Source of the DNA: Chamaecyparis obtusa
Lineage: Eukaryota > Streptophyta > Pinopsida > Cupressales > Cupressaceae
Reading direction: 5' to 3'
Length of the DNA stretch: 64,000 nt
Assembly: GCA_027943335.1 (NCBI GenBank)
Contig: BSBK01003560.1
Span: 1,389,001 to 1,453,000 of the forward strand
Shown here: piece by piece, positions 44,190-56,460 of the stretch
Position numbering within the stretch: the stretch's first letter is position 1
Layout of the letters: each line of letters starts with the position of its first letter
Program-made: the position numbers and the translations under genes
The notes under the pieces: model-generated
The model's database searches: none
Told to the model about the DNA's origin: nothing
Seen by the model: only the letters and a program-made list of their open reading frames with translations

Positions 44190-45423
44190 GAGCCTTTCCA
44201 GTCAGCCAACATATTTTTGTTGTGTTGGATGTGGATACTCTTTCTAAGATTGATACGGAAGCCTCTATTTTTTTCGAGCATGGGTTGATTTTCCAATTCA
44301 AGGGTTTCTAGCCCTCTCTGCCTGATCTTCATACCTAGATTTCCAGTCATTGGGAACCTCTAATCTCTAGTACTGTCCATATCTTCCCTATGGCTAAAGG
44401 ATTTTTTGTGGCAAAATTTGATGATGCTGAGGATAGAAATATTATTTTCTGTGAAAACTTCTTTAGCTGGGAGGATCATTTTATGCTATTGATGAAACCA
44501 TGGCATTCTGATTTTTCTCCATCTTCTGAATCATTTGATTTGCAACCTATCTGGGTTAGGCTTCCTAATCTTCCCCTCCATCTTTGGATTGACTCCATTT
44601 TGGAGACTATGGGGAAGCTTTAGGGGATACGTTAATGGTGGATGAGAAATCCTCTGATTTATTTCATTCTACTTATGCTCGTATCCTGGTGGATATTGAT
44701 ACCTCAAAAGGCATGCCTTCAGAGATTAAACTTGAATCCCCTACGGGTAGAAGTTGGATTCAACAATTAGACTATGAAGGCATCCCCTTCAGATGTAGAA
44801 GATGCTTTAAGACTAGTCATATTGCCTCTCAATGTGATCTTAAGAGACATAATAAGACTGCTTCATGGTGGAAGGGGGCCTCTTCTTAGCACTATACTGT
44901 GGAGAAGGTTCAAAGCTTCACAAATGTGGTAGAGCAGGTTTCTGGCCCTGTCTCTTGTCTTACGGTTGTTTCTGTTCCTTCTTCTTCTTTGGTTGCTGGT
45001 AGTACTTCTACTGGATCTACTGGTTTGTCTACTAGCAATTCTTCTGGTGGTTCTACTCTTGCTGGTGATCCTCTTGTTACTCCTAGTTCCATTGGGTGTT
45101 ATGTTCCTACTGCTGGTAGTACTGGTGCTAGATTGTCTACTAAGGCTGTTGGGTCTGCTGGCCTCTTTCCAGCCAGTTCTGTCTCAAAAATTCCTTTTGG
45201 TGCTGGGAAGTCTTTTACTGGCTATGTGGCCGCTATAGGTTCTGTCCAGACTTCTCATACTGGTTCAATTGTGGTTGGGTCCTCTCTTGCCTCTGACTGG
45301 CAGGAAAAACCTTCTTTGGTAGAGGGATGGAATGTTGTTATAGGTAAACATAATAAAAAGTCCCCTCTACATTTTGATATGACTCTCTGCTCCCAGAAGA
45401 AGGGAGGCAAAGGAAAATCCTAG
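44190..45423 (+). pseudogene. LINE-type ORF1 remnant: DUF4283-like domain and CCHC zinc knuckle
   Basis: The frame from about 44190 reads FEHGLIFQFKGF, a stop, PSLPDLHT, a stop, then ISSHWEPL and MAKGFFVAKFDDAEDRNIIF, with WVRLPNLPLHLW near 44550. This pattern is seen in DUF4283-type ORF1 proteins of plant L1-like elements. After a frameshift at about 44624-44635 a zinc knuckle follows (C-x2-C-x4-H-x4-C in FRCRRCFKTSHIASQC, near 44790-44835), then a Ser/Gly/Thr-rich tail to 45423. At least two early stops stand where Trp is expected. No endonuclease or RT follows in frame, so the element is 3'-truncated or this is an isolated ORF1 copy. Confidence 0.65.
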
Positions 45424-45922
45424 GTTGGGTGTTGTTGTAAAGCGTTGGATTTACACATTTGGCTTTAGAAACTTGAGCATTTTTGTTTATCTTTTGTTTG
45501 GCTGCTGTTGTTTTACTAGATTTGTGCTCCTAGTAGTTCTACTGGTATTAAGTGCTGGGGGGGCATTGTAAGGTTTTTTCTTTTTCCCCCAGCTGTTTAA
45601 TTTAGATCTAAGCTAATTCTTCCTATCATTCCTAGGGTTACAGTTCTCTTCAAAAATTGAATGTATATGGTTTCGAGGTCCATTCAAAACCTGCTTTTAC
45701 CTTAATCAATTTTTTTTTGTTTCTATCTAATTTGTAGTACAATAACAAAGAGGTTTACCTACTGAGAAGAAGTGCATGCAAGATCATCATTGTCCCCTCT
45801 ACATGTGGTTGCTCCATATTGTGGCCCTGTGTTATTATTTAAAGTTAACCAATAATTAGAAAGGACTAGATTAATAAATTTCATTAGAAGATAATGATGG
45901 AGATGACATTGCTCATACAATT
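45424..45922 (+). mobile_element. Probable 5' LTR end of another LTR element
   Basis: Ends ...CTCATACA at 45919, three bases before a perfect initiator-Met primer site. The LTR start is not clear. An internal region with recognisable genes does not follow, so this is a fragment or a small non-autonomous element. Confidence 0.4.
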
Positions 45923-45934
45923 TGGTATCAGAGC
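45923..45934 (+). promoter_or_regulatory. Primer binding site, initiator tRNA-Met type
   Basis: TGGTATCAGAGC, the common plant LTR-element primer site, all 12 positions. Confidence 0.75.
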
Positions 45935-45988
45935 GTGTAAGATCCAGGAGAGTAGGGTTGATGATAAAAGTCCCAAATTCGAACCCCA

Positions 45989-46014
45989 TCCAATCCCAAT
46001 CCCAATCCCAATCC
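45989..46014. repeat. (CCCAAT)4 minisatellite
   Basis: Four nearly perfect hexamer repeats just inside the primer site of the element above. This is not the plant telomere unit. Confidence 0.85.
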
Positions 46015-46229
46015 GAGCACCTTGTTCTTAGTGTGAAGGACACTATTTTGAATTCCAACGTTTTGCACAATGAGGGGAGTATCAGACTCTGGCAGGCTGG
46101 GGAGCTGTGGAAGGAGAACGTGAATATTCACAATGGGTTTTTGAATTCTGTGAAATCTGGGCTGGTGGTGGCTCTAAAAAAGAACTGGTATTATGGCAAC
46201 ACAAGCATTATATGACAATGCTTCCAAAA

Positions 46230-46725
46230 AGCTTTTAAGACCAAAATTTTTGACTGCTAAAGTCTTTGGAATTTTTTTTGAGAATTCGTGGCTGCCTAAG
46301 TCTGGAGAGGCTTAGTGATGATTTCAGGTCTTTGACAAAAGTGGTCACAATAGATGCATCAGGATGCCCTCTGCTGGGAGGAAACGCAAGCTTGAGTGGA
46401 GCAAATAAGGATCTTCCAGCACCCAATTCCACTTTACAAAGATGTGCTTTGTAAACGGTGGGGAAAGATAAAAGATCTCGAATAGGAGTGCGGTCAGGTG
46501 GGAGTCACAATGAGGTGGATTGATTTGAATATGCTTGCATGTGTGCTACAGGGTATGAAAATCAGAAAGATGGATGAAATCTTGAAAAATTTGAAAAAAA
46601 AATAAAAAACAATGTTAAAGGGCTTGTTTATGAAGATGGAGACGAATTGCCAGAAGTGGACTTGGTAAGGAGACTCTCTAAATGTGGCTGGCAAAAAAAC
46701 TCAATTATTTAATGGTACATAGTAT
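46230..46725. other. Noncoding DNA, nothing recognised
   Basis: Frames of 62-66 codons on both strands overlap each other and have no known domain. Confidence 0.3.
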
Positions 46726-46729
46726 GTAC

Positions 46730-47460
46730 CTACACCCCCATGATAGTGACATTTTTTGTATCTATGCGATTCAAATTGTAATCAATAAGTAGCTCTTCCC
46801 CTGCACTTATTGATTTTATCACACATACAAATACATGATTTTCCTCCCCCACCTCAAATATGCAATTGGGTTCCTTAATAGTTGATAGAGGTCATGTTCT
46901 ATTTATAAAACCTACAATATTCCTTGATGCTTTTTGCCTCTTGTCAATGTATATAGCCACTCTTTTACTTTTCTTATTGTCCTTTTGTTGAATATAATTT
47001 TTTGAGAGTGCATACCTACGCACACTTTTTTAATATTAAACAATTCTCATCCAACTTTTGTGATCGTAACGAGGTCCAACATACTCCATCAATTCAACAA
47101 CTTTGTTGTAAGAGATCTTTATGCCATCCATGTAAAATAGGCCCAAACCATGTATTGACAATGATGCAATGCAATATATCTTGCCTTTAACACTAAAATC
47201 AGTGTTTATTGGAGGAAGTTCCTTGGGGACCCATTGTTTCTATAGATATTGGTACCTATAGGGAACCTCGATGTTGTCTTTGCTCTCATCATCATAAGAA
47301 CATGACCCCCCTTGAGAAAGGAAACATTTCATGCGTTTATTGAATTTCCTTCTAGTCTTTTGACCTCTAGTTGATCTTCCTAATTCAGACATACTACATG
47401 ACTCACTTTCTTCTTCCATTCCTATATTTCCTTCGCTCGAGGAAGACACATCTAAAAAAT
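46730..47460 (-). pseudogene. SET-domain protein remnant
   Basis: On the minus strand, in order: a Ser/Glu-rich linker (SSSSEGNIGMEEESESCSMS) and basic stretch (RGQKTRRKFNKRMK), a stop at 47238, WVPKELPPINTDFSVKG, YMDGIKISYNKVVELMEYVG, two stops near 47000, then SKRVAIYIDKRQKASRNIVG, FIN, PNCIFEV, HVFVCVIKSISAGEELLIDY and a stop at 46730. The motif order N-x3-FIN-...-PNC-...-VFV-x2-I-x2-I-x-AGEELLIDYN is the C-terminal half of a SET domain (Lys methyltransferase fold). Stops make it inactive. Element C lies just upstream of it. Confidence 0.65.
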
Positions 47461-47615
47461 ACCTATTTGCTGCTACTTGTACTCCATAAAATGAGAGAAT
47501 AGCAAGTAATGCGAGATATTTTGCAAATTGTGAAATACATTAATCTCTATAGGGTGTATTGACTTCTACCCGTCAATCCATGAGACTGTGTGGGATGCTC
47601 GTGAAAGGGGTTCAG

Positions 47616-47620
47616 GTACC
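47616..47620 (+). repeat. Target site duplication, left copy (element C)
   Basis: GTACC immediately before the TG of the left LTR; the same five bases follow the right LTR at 62782. Confidence 0.75.
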
Positions 47621-48070
47621 TGTGAGAGTAACTAAACTATAGCCAATTTTAGTCTTAATTTTCCATATTTTCAAGCTTTCATTGCAATTAGTTTAATTCT
47701 CATTTTAGTGTTAGTTGCATTCTGATGCTAGCATAATTTGCTTATTGTTATTAGTTTAATTTGCACATTTCTTTCAAGTTCTTAGTGTAATTGCATCTTC
47801 ATTCTTAGAATTAATTGCACATTCATCTTAGCTTACTTTCATTTTGTTAAATCTTTCATGCTTTTAAATCCTCCATCTTAGTTTGGTCTAATGGTTGTTG
47901 GCTTTCCAATTTGAGAGTAATTAAACACCCCAACTAATTAGGAGGCAACATGTTGATTCACTATGAATCTGTGAATTGAGTAATTCATACTCATTTTCAT
48001 AATTTGATTTGTGAGCAATGACTATGTTGTGTCTATGGCTGGATTAGAGGTCCACATTCAGCTATAAACA
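47621..48070 (+). mobile_element. Left LTR of element C (450 bp)
   Basis: Starts TGTGAGAGTAACT and ends CTATAAACA. Aligned base by base with 62332-62781. There is no counterpart here of the extra 525 bp (61807-62331) that precede the right copy. Confidence 0.8.
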
Positions 48071-48073
48071 TTT

Positions 48074-48090
48074 TGGCACCTACCGTGGGG
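48074..48090 (+). promoter_or_regulatory. Primer binding site of element C
   Basis: TGGCACCTACCGTGGGG, three bases after the LTR. It resembles the TGGCGCC... class of primer site used by Tat/Athila-type elements, with CG and CC changed to CA and CT, as expected after loss of methylated C. Confidence 0.6.
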
Positions 48091-48721
48091 TAGAAAAGAT
48101 CATTTCTGACCTCGCTCTTTAATTTTTCTAACGAAGAATTTGAACTCTACCGTGCATTTGTACTTCTCTGTGTATGGAATTTCGCATGAGATTCTAGAGC
48201 GTGCCACACAAAGATTTTCTCCTAGTAGCACTCTATCATGCAAAGAAACATTTTTTCACGTAGGACCCTGTACTTTCTCACACGCAGTGCAATACTTCCT
48301 CTCGCGAAGGTTTACTGTCAAACAATCAATTTTTCTAGATTCTACAATTTACTGTTGTTTTTTCTTGACATCTATTTTCTGCTATTGATTTCATAATTCT
48401 ATTTTCTACTACAGAGTAATAGTGGTTTGCAGTTCGCTTGTCCAAGATCATCAAAACCTTCTAACAATTTGCTTGCAAGACAGTTGTCGAAGACTTTTTT
48501 AAAACGTTGTGCTTGTTTACTATTTTTCATTCACATAGTCTAAATAGGGCTCCGTTAAAATTTCTTAAGGGTCCTGATAGCAAAGTAGGGAAATAGGCTC
48601 TTCATTACATGAAAGTGATGCCCATGAATGAAACTAAGACCCAGATGTTGCTAGAATGATGGATACCTAGGGAAGCGGGGAAAGGTAGTGAATCTTTAGC
48701 ACTTCTACTTGTTAGGGGATT

Positions 48722-48739
48722 ATGCTCTTCTCTCTTTGA
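48722..48739 (+). pseudogene. uORF C1, interrupted
   Basis: Reads MLFSL then TGA, where the second copy has CGA at the same codon. The hairpin TTCTCTC/GAGAGAA (48728-48744) is intact. Confidence 0.45.
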
Positions 48740-48839
48740 GAGAACCAGAAACTCAAAAGCTTGTAGATTTGGTGGAGTGAAACTAACTTGGTGATGAATA
48801 TGCTTGATGTGTTTGGGTAAGGTGAAGAGGTAGAGAAGT

Positions 48840-48875
48840 ATGCTCTTCTCTCTTCGAGAGAATCAAAAAATCTGA
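48840..48875 (+). CDS. uORF C2, 11 codons
   Basis: Encodes MLFSLRENQKI then TGA: same length and start as the two uORFs of element B (MLFTL....QKS). The hairpin TTCTCTC/GAGAGAA (48846-48862, loop TTC) sits where B has TTCACC/GGTGAA. Confidence 0.55.
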   Translation: MLFSLRENQKI

Positions 48876-50262
48876 CCCTCGAATCCAAGCCAAGTTGTGT
48901 CACCTTTAGAGGGCCTACCGAAAGTTGAACCTCCGGGAACGACCCAAGTGAGTACACACCTATTGCTGGTGATTCCACCTCACTATAATAAATAATGCTT
49001 TGTCAATTCTAAAGACTCCAAAGCCATCTTAGCTTCCTTCTCATGATTTTGACTATCATCTTGAGAAGGCCTTGTTTGTTGTACTGAGTGGGGCCGCTCC
49101 TAGCCCTGCTTGCAAGGGTGTATGACTTTCAAGTGTTGGTGTGGCTACGAGGCCCTAGCCCTATATCTAGGGCACCAAAGGTTAGTGTGAATGGAAGCCC
49201 ACTAAAAACTTTCCCTAGTTAGTTGCCTACCCGATTCACCTCTGAAAGGAGTCATAATCTTTGTGCAGGGAGGGGGAAGAATCTCTCTCGTAGATTCCCA
49301 CCATAGGAATGCACCTAGACGTTTGAAGGTGGTATATGACATTCACCCCTACCACAAGGGTAACCTTTGAACATATACTATTGAGTCCTTAGAAACACCA
49401 AAAACATGGGCGCCCTCTAGGGGGTGACATGGCTGTGTGAGGTGCACACATGCGCATAAGCAGTGGGGCAAAGGTTTTGTCTTCTCACCATTTTTTTTGT
49501 AGGGATAACTATGTGTTTGTTATTGAGTCTTAAACTTGTCCATCATGATTAAACAAAGACTCCCATGATACTACCAAGTTTCTTTGTCCTTGGTAGGTCT
49601 GTTTGCGACTACATCTTATGTCACCATTGCTCGATCAAACCTTCATGCTTGTAAACGAATGCTTGAGACCTTCAAACTGAGATTGTTGACTAAAATGATC
49701 TTCAAACCTATCTGGAAATTGGATTTATCTGAGAACCATTTACGCTGTGTCTGAAAAGTTGTCTTTTATCTCAAAATTTGTGTTGAACTATCAAACACTA
49801 TCTTTTTTCGGCGTGAAGTTTCAAAAACTAAGCATTTCCTCGCACAAGATTTCATTCTCTCGCACAGGGCCTCGCACTTCCTTGCATGAACCTATACCTT
49901 GTTTTAAAAAACAACAAGCTATTTACTATTGACTAGTCAAACTTCTGCCCAATCTAGTTTTTGTCTGGGGTCTATTTGCCTTTTCCCCCATTGTTCACTG
50001 TCAGAAACTAAGTGTATCGAACTGAGAATCGATTGATTATTCCTTTTACTCATGTTGTCTCTTATTTTTTTAATCTTATCTCTTTATGCTTTTGTACCTT
50101 GCATCATGATAATATTATCTCGACTGTTCTGGCCACTTCTTTTGATGATTTGTACCAGGTTCATCTCGCATCTTGGCTGTTCTAGCCATTTATCTCCTTC
50201 TCACTATCTTAGAGACAATGTTTTTGCTTTATCCCGAGTCTTCTCTTGTCACATCTTCATCT

Positions 50263-52315
50263 ATGACTGTCACGACTAGAAGTGGTAAAACTTATCCCAT
50301 TCAGAATACTAGTCAAGGTAGAGTCAAACCTCCTAATCAAGAAATAGATCATCCTAAATTTTTCACAAAATCTAAGCTTTGTGAGGGATCCTCAAGTTCT
50401 TCATTGAGTACTTTGAAAGATAGCCTATCTTAATCATCACCTCTGGTGTTCCAAGAGTGTTTTAATCTATTGTTTCAAGCGCAACCTAGTTTCTCATTTC
50501 AAGAACAAGACAAATCATTCTTCCAAAACAACTCATTGTTTCATAACTTTGGAAGACCACTTCCTCAGACTACTGCTATTATTGAATCTATTGACCCTAC
50601 TAAAGATAGTGACTCATTTGAACCTGTTGATCCTCTTGATCTTGTTCGTGCAACAAAAGTTACCTTAGCTACACCTCATTGGTGTCATTCATATCACTTT
50701 ACTGAGGCTTCAATTGATGCACAGTCCTATGTTGATAAGATGGGAGATCCATTTGACTTCCAACTAGGTAAATACAACCAAACTCATAATCAATCTTAGA
50801 ACAACTAGTATCATGGTCAATCTTCTAATGACCAACATCATGCTCAACCTCAAAATGAGTAACATCATGGTCAATCCCAACATGACCAAAATCAGTCTCA
50901 CAATGATGATCAATCTTGAAACAAACCTTAAGGTGATCAACAAGAAACATACCTCTATCGCCCTCCTCCATACGATCAAAACCAAGATGATCAACAACAA
51001 GACCAAATCCTGAGCATTTATGAGATTCTTGGAAATGAAGATGATGTAATCACTCAGAATGACATAGCTACTACTAAAGCTAATAAGAGTCTCATCAAAA
51101 TTATGGAAATCATCCTTTTAGAGGAAAAGGAAAAGTACTTTCTTGAGTTGGCCCAACAAGGGGCCAAACTCCCTCCAAATTACCAAGTTGAAATGCTTGT
51201 AGCTAAAGAGGAAGAGACTGAGACCGCTAAGCTACAAAAGATGATTTAGAATATGTAAGATTAGATTAGTCAACTTGCAAAGGAAAAGGATAAGCCCACA
51301 CAACAATTCACAATGGATAATATATGCCCTTTTCTGTTTGACAAGAATATCCACATGCCTCCTTTTCCAAAAGGAGTGGAGTTGCCCAAATATGACAAGT
51401 ACATGGGTACAACCAATCCTCAAGATCATCTGAGGGAATTTGGTGCCTTGTCCATGGAATTTATACTTGATCAAACTTATCTTATGAGACTCTTTCCCCA
51501 TAGCTTAGGTGGGTATGCTATGGAGTGGTTTTTTGAGTTACCCCCTGGGATTAAGACTTTTGATGAGATCGCTAATCTATTCCTTTAGCATTATTCTCAC
51601 AACATTCAACACCCTGTCAACATCTGTGATTTGTGTAATCGAAAGCAATGACAAGGAGAGCCTTTCTTATCTTTTCTCCAAAGGTGGAGACAACTTTGTA
51701 CGAAGTATCCTCGCAAATTGCCTAAATTTGAGAAACTTGACATTTTTTTGGACAATCTTGTCCCAAACTTTGGATATCAGGTGCAACTACAAGGTCCTTT
51801 GACTTTTGACAACATGATCAAACAGGCTATGAGGATAGAGGCTTTTATGGTTAAGAAAGGAGAATTAACTTTGAATAAGGATAATAAACAGGGGTTCTCC
51901 ACGGACAAGGATAAAGGAAAGACTGTCAACAAAAATAGGGATGTTGTAAATGATGGAGCAGTTGATAACATCACTGTGAAGCCTTCAAAGCCTATTTTTA
52001 ATCTTACTTCTAGTATACAAGCGGCTAAGGCTATTGAAAAGACCACAACAGATAATTAGAAAACTTCAAGATTTTCTAAGAATAAACCCTGGGCTTCTCG
52101 ATCCAAGCATGAATTCACTTCTTTGGGAGAGCCTCTTGATGTGGTCTATAAAAATCTTATACATAATTAGGTACTTACTCCTTTGGAAAAGTATCCTTAT
52201 GACCCACAACCACAACCTCATTGGTGGAATGATAATGCATACTATGACTATCACCAAAATATTGGTCATAAGACTTCTACTTGTCTCCAACTGAAAGGTT
52301 CAAGATCTCATTGAC
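50263..52315 (+). pseudogene. gag: gag of element C
   Basis: Starts MTVTTRSGKTYPIQNTSQG, a usual plant gypsy gag beginning. Then a Gln/His/Asn-rich part with several stops (50800-50930), a retrotransposon gag domain (about 51310-51800, with FPKGVELPKYDKYMGTTNPQ, AMEWFFELPPGIKTF and a RWRQLC stretch), and a zinc-knuckle-like YHQNIGHKTSTCLQLK at about 52250 in which the first Cys position is Tyr. Stops at about 50434, 50798, 51586, 51650 and 52057 and a frameshift near 52300 break it. The product would be the capsid/nucleocapsid protein. Confidence 0.8.
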
Positions 52316-53401
52316 AACAGTGACATTCTTGTGGACAACCATAACAAGAATTCAGACCATCAAGTGTTTAAGGATCCTTTCCCTCCTCATGAGAAAGGTG
52401 AGTCTTCCATAGCTAATAATACCAACGCCAAGGTTAATTACATGTACATTACTAATGATAATGTCATCAACATGATTGAACCTGTTGGAGTTGAGTATTG
52501 TGATGTGATCACTTCCAAGGGGAGCGGTGATGCTCCCAAACCTAAGGCTCCTTTCATCTTGCGTAGTTCCATGTCTCATTCATCTGAATCTAAACAAACT
52601 CAGGATTGTGCCAATGTTGTTACTTGATCACATGGAAGAGTTGTTTTGAAAGGTCCCGATCCTCCTGTATCTAATCTGAAACAAACTATGGATAAGATTG
52701 TTGTTGGTCCTACTAACAAAGCCTTGAAATCAATTCCTGCACCTAGAAATGCTATTTATAGCATCTTAGATCAACTCTAGTGAACTAATGCTCAGATCAC
52801 CATTTTTGAGCTATTAAAGATCTCACCTGCTCATAGGCAGATTTTGGATAAAGCCCTCGCTGAGGCGAATGTCCCCAAAGATCTTGATCTCAACCAGTTC
52901 CAATCTATGGTGGGTCATTTGACCTCACCACATTATTTGTCCTTCTCTAAAGAAGATGATCACTCACTGAGCCATCTGCATAATGCTCCCTTACATATAG
53001 AAGTCATGATAGGCCCTAAGCATGTTCATCATGTGCTTATTGACAATGGTGCTAGTCTCAATATCTATTCTACTAAACTACTCACCTAGCTAGGTTATGA
53101 TGAGAATTGTGTAGATTCCTGCAAGAAGATTACTATTAAAGCCTATGATGAAGAAGAGCACAAATCACAAGGCTTAGTTGTGCTACCTATCCGCGTAGGT
53201 CCTGTTGAGAGAGATGTTACTTTTCAAGTCCTTGATATTCATCTTGCATACAAAATCTTGTTGGGTAGACCATGGATTCATGAGATGCAAGTTGTTCCAT
53301 CTACATACCATCAATGCATCAAGTTTCTTTTTCATGGGGCGGAAGTCACTATGCCTGCTAATACCAACTACTCTTGCAATACCCTTGCACAATCTAGATA
53401 G
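52316..53401 (+). pseudogene. Protease region of element C
   Basis: After a linker (52331-52627) comes an aspartic-protease-like domain: HHVLIDNGASLNIYS at about 53030-53075 holds the D-x-G-A active-site motif, followed by VVLPIRVG, VTFQVLDI and ILLGRPWIHEM near 53270, the usual plant gypsy protease ending. The active Asp is present. Stops at about 52625, 52778, 53087 and 53399 interrupt the frame. Confidence 0.75.
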
Positions 53402-54800
53402 TTTGGTTCCAACTAATAGAGAATCCACTGAGTTCTATGATTCTAAGCTTAAAGAAATGGAACAAACTTTGAAACTTAAGGATACAGGCATGGGAGAATA
53501 TCAAATTGAACCTGTGCTATCACTAGCTGATCTACCTCTATCTCCACGTTCTTATGGGAGACCTTCTGAGAATAAAAAATCTTCCACTAGCTCTCCTTAG
53601 ATAGTCTATGATGGTGCCTTTGTCAAGGCTACAACACCTTTAGAAGATGAGGAAGAAAAAAGAGTTGTCATAGCTTGGATCTATAGAGGGAAAGAAACAT
53701 CTAAAATGACTACTCCACCTCCAAACTTAGAACAAGAGCCCTATAGTGAAGCCTTCAAGATCATGAAGTGCTTTGGATACAAAGGGAGTGGTCCTATAGG
53801 AATGAATGGAAATGGTTTGCTGAAACCCATTGAAGCTATAGGTCACTGTACAAAAGATACTACTGGATTAGGATTTAAAAAGAATCCCTTTCATTTAGGG
53901 ACAATGAAATTTGTACTTGAACCTAAACCTAAACCAGAATTTGAAGATACTACTCCAGAGGTAAATACAGAGGCCAGCTCTGATGAGGACACTTTCCCAT
54001 ATCCTATTCCTCCAGAACTTGCTACACTCTTTGCAGAACCAAATGAGCCTATCATACTTGTCTATATGGTAGAGACTGATACTGAATCTGATGATACCTC
54101 TTCAATGCATCAATTTACATATGATCAATGGAAAGAAACACTAAATGATGATCCCATTTTTCAAGGTGAACAATATAGACCACCACATTTTCAAAAGCAA
54201 CTTGAATAAGAACAACTTCAACAAGTTGTTAATGCCACAAGAGATAGTAATGAGTCTGATGATATTGCTAGTGCTAATGAAATTCCCACATCAAGTACTA
54301 ACTCACATGAATATGAGTTTGACTCTTTGTTTGATGCTACTTTTGATGTAGACATAGATACTATTCATGTATATGAAAAACTTCTCGAAGTAGGTGAAGG
54401 GTCTAGTGTTAGGACACAGGAATTAGATGCCATCGGTGTCAACTTGTCCTCTAGTTCTGACATAAGGTCTCATAGGGGTTCGAATGCTCCTTTCGATGAA
54501 ATCACTCTAGGCCTTGACTTGCTCATCTGTACTTTTGATGATTATACTATGAACGCAATTGAACCAACCACTACTACTCTTTCACTCTACAGTCCCGATC
54601 TGATAAACTAGAACTCCCCTTCCTCATCCAATGAAGTCCTAACATTCTAGAATTATTACACTCTAGCCTACTACCTCCATGCTATTGAACCTATAATGTC
54701 CTCTACCAGTGAAAGAAGTGTCAGCATGATAGAGGAAGATATCAAGTATCTTAGTTAAAAAATTAAAAGAAGAAAAAATAGATGCTCTAATGGTGAAAAC
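53402..54800 (+). pseudogene. G-patch domain and linker between protease and RT, element C
   Basis: The longest clean part, 53706-54209, has SEAFKIMKCFGYKGSGPIGM followed by GNGLLKPIEAIGH and TTGLGF: the glycine-rich G-patch pattern, an RNA-binding module found after the protease in some retroelements. It is followed by an acidic Asp/Glu/Thr/Ser-rich linker to about 54740. Stops at 54207 and 54609. Confidence 0.6.
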
Positions 54801-55850
54801 CACATTGTGGCAGTATCAGAGCCAAAAATAGTAAAAATAAAAGATGTATCTGAGGGTGAAAACCTCTCTAAGGCACCCAAGGATGAGATACTTGATACTC
54901 TCCTAAGCCACTTTCAAGAAAGATCATCAGTATTGATTGAGCTGACACAACCAGTGAATTTGGGTACAGAGGCTGCTCCACAAATTATTCATCTAGCATA
55001 GTCATTATCTGCAAAAGAAAAGGAAGAGTTCACTAACTTCTTTCAAAGAAAGAAAATAAAATTTTCATGGACCTACTCTGATATGCCTTGATTAGACCCT
55101 AATCTAATCATGCACCATCTATCCATTGCACCAGGTATTAAACCTATCAAAAAAAAGCTTAGAAAGATGCATCCACACGTGGCACTTTTAGTAAAAGTAG
55201 AGCTAGAAAAGCTTCTTAAGGTTGGTTTCATAAGGACTATTGATTATGCAAAGTGGATCTCAAATATTGTTCCAATCACCAAACATGATAAATCCATTCA
55301 TGTGTGCACAGACTTCCAAGATCTAAATAATGCATGTCCAAAAGATGACTTCCCATTTCCTAATATTGATATGATAGTAGACATGACAACAGGATATGGA
55401 ATGTATTCCTTGATGGATGGATTTTCTAGCTATAACCAAATAAAAATTGTGCCAGAAGATTAAGAAAAGACTACTTTCATGTGTGCCTGGGGCACCTTTT
55501 GCTGGAATGTCATGCCCTTTGGGCTTAAGAATGCTGGAGCAACATATCAGAGAGCTATCGCTACCATTTTCCATGATATGATGCATAAAACAATGGAGGA
55601 TTATGTGGATGATACTTTGGCCAAAAGCATGCAGCAGAAAACTCACCTTACAAATTTGGGTCCCATACTTGACCGCATGGAACAATTTAGTCTTAGACTT
55701 AATCCCAAAAAATGTGCATTCGGTGTCACTTCTGGGAAACTCTTGGGTTACATCATTTTAGCTAAAGGCATAGAAGTTGATCCAGAAAAAGTTCAAGCTA
55801 TTATGGACATGCCTCCACCTAAAAGTATCAGTCAAATGAGAGGACTTTAG
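54801..55850 (+). pseudogene. Reverse transcriptase of element C
   Basis: The RT proper begins near 55110: HPHVALLVKVELEKLLKVGF, IVPITKHDKSIHVCTDFQDL, NACPKDDFPFPNIDMIVD, FSSYNQIKI, then after one stop at 55461 NVMPFGLKNAGATYQRA and the catalytic YVDD at 55602-55613. The palm motifs and both catalytic Asp residues of YVDD are present. Stops at 55089, 55461 and 55848 prevent a full product. Confidence 0.85.
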
Positions 55851-56460
55851 GGAAGGCTACAATCTATTCGGCACTTCATTTCACACTTGGATGAAAATTC
55901 ACAACCATTCACTAAAACTTTGCATAAGGGTGTGACCTATAAATGGAATGAAGAATGTGACAAAGGACTCACTCAAATCAAATAGTATCTTGCTAATCTG
56001 CCAATTTTGATGCCTCCTATTCATGGGAAGCCACTCATACTATACATCTCAGCCATGAACACATCTTTGGGTGCTCTCCTAGCTCAAGAAGATCAGAACA
56101 ACAAAGAGAGAGCAATTTATTATATTAGCAGAACATTGGTTTCTTATGAAATGAACTATTCAGTCATTGAAAAAGCTTGTCTAGCCATAGAGTTTTCTTC
56201 ATAGAAAATGCGACATTATATGCTCACTCAAACTACAAGGCTCATTGAAAAAATTGATCCACTAAAGTACTTACTGAGCAAGGCTACCCTCATGGGTAGA
56301 TTGGCAAAATGGGATATGATACTCAGTGAATTTGACATTAAGTAAAGAAAAGCTATTAAAGGACAAGAAATTGTTGATCAGTTGGCAGAAGCTCCTCTGA
56401 AAGATCACCAACCTTTGAACATTGAATTTCCATATGAATCCATTATGCTTCTCACACATC
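55851..56460 (+). pseudogene. First RNase H domain of element C
   Basis: FHFKTL-like hinge, then PLILYISAMNTSLGALLAQE, ERAIYYISRTLVSYEMNYS and IEKACLAIEF, the usual Ty3/gypsy RNase H. The first catalytic Asp of the family (YISA instead of a D-containing motif) appears replaced. Stops near 55985, 56202 and 56343. Confidence 0.7.

Larger units (their letters stand above)
48091..50262 (+). promoter_or_regulatory. Long 5' leader of element C
   Basis: Contains two uORF sites (48722, 48840), then GGGCCTACCGAAAGTTGAAC...GGAACGACCCAAGTGAG at about 48908 and GTGAATGGAAGCCC at about 49190, matching B's leader in order. The rest has no recognisable frame. Confidence 0.6.

Noticed and set aside
45989..46014. 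Interstitial telomere repeat
   Set aside because: The unit is CCCAAT, not the plant telomere unit CCCTAAA.
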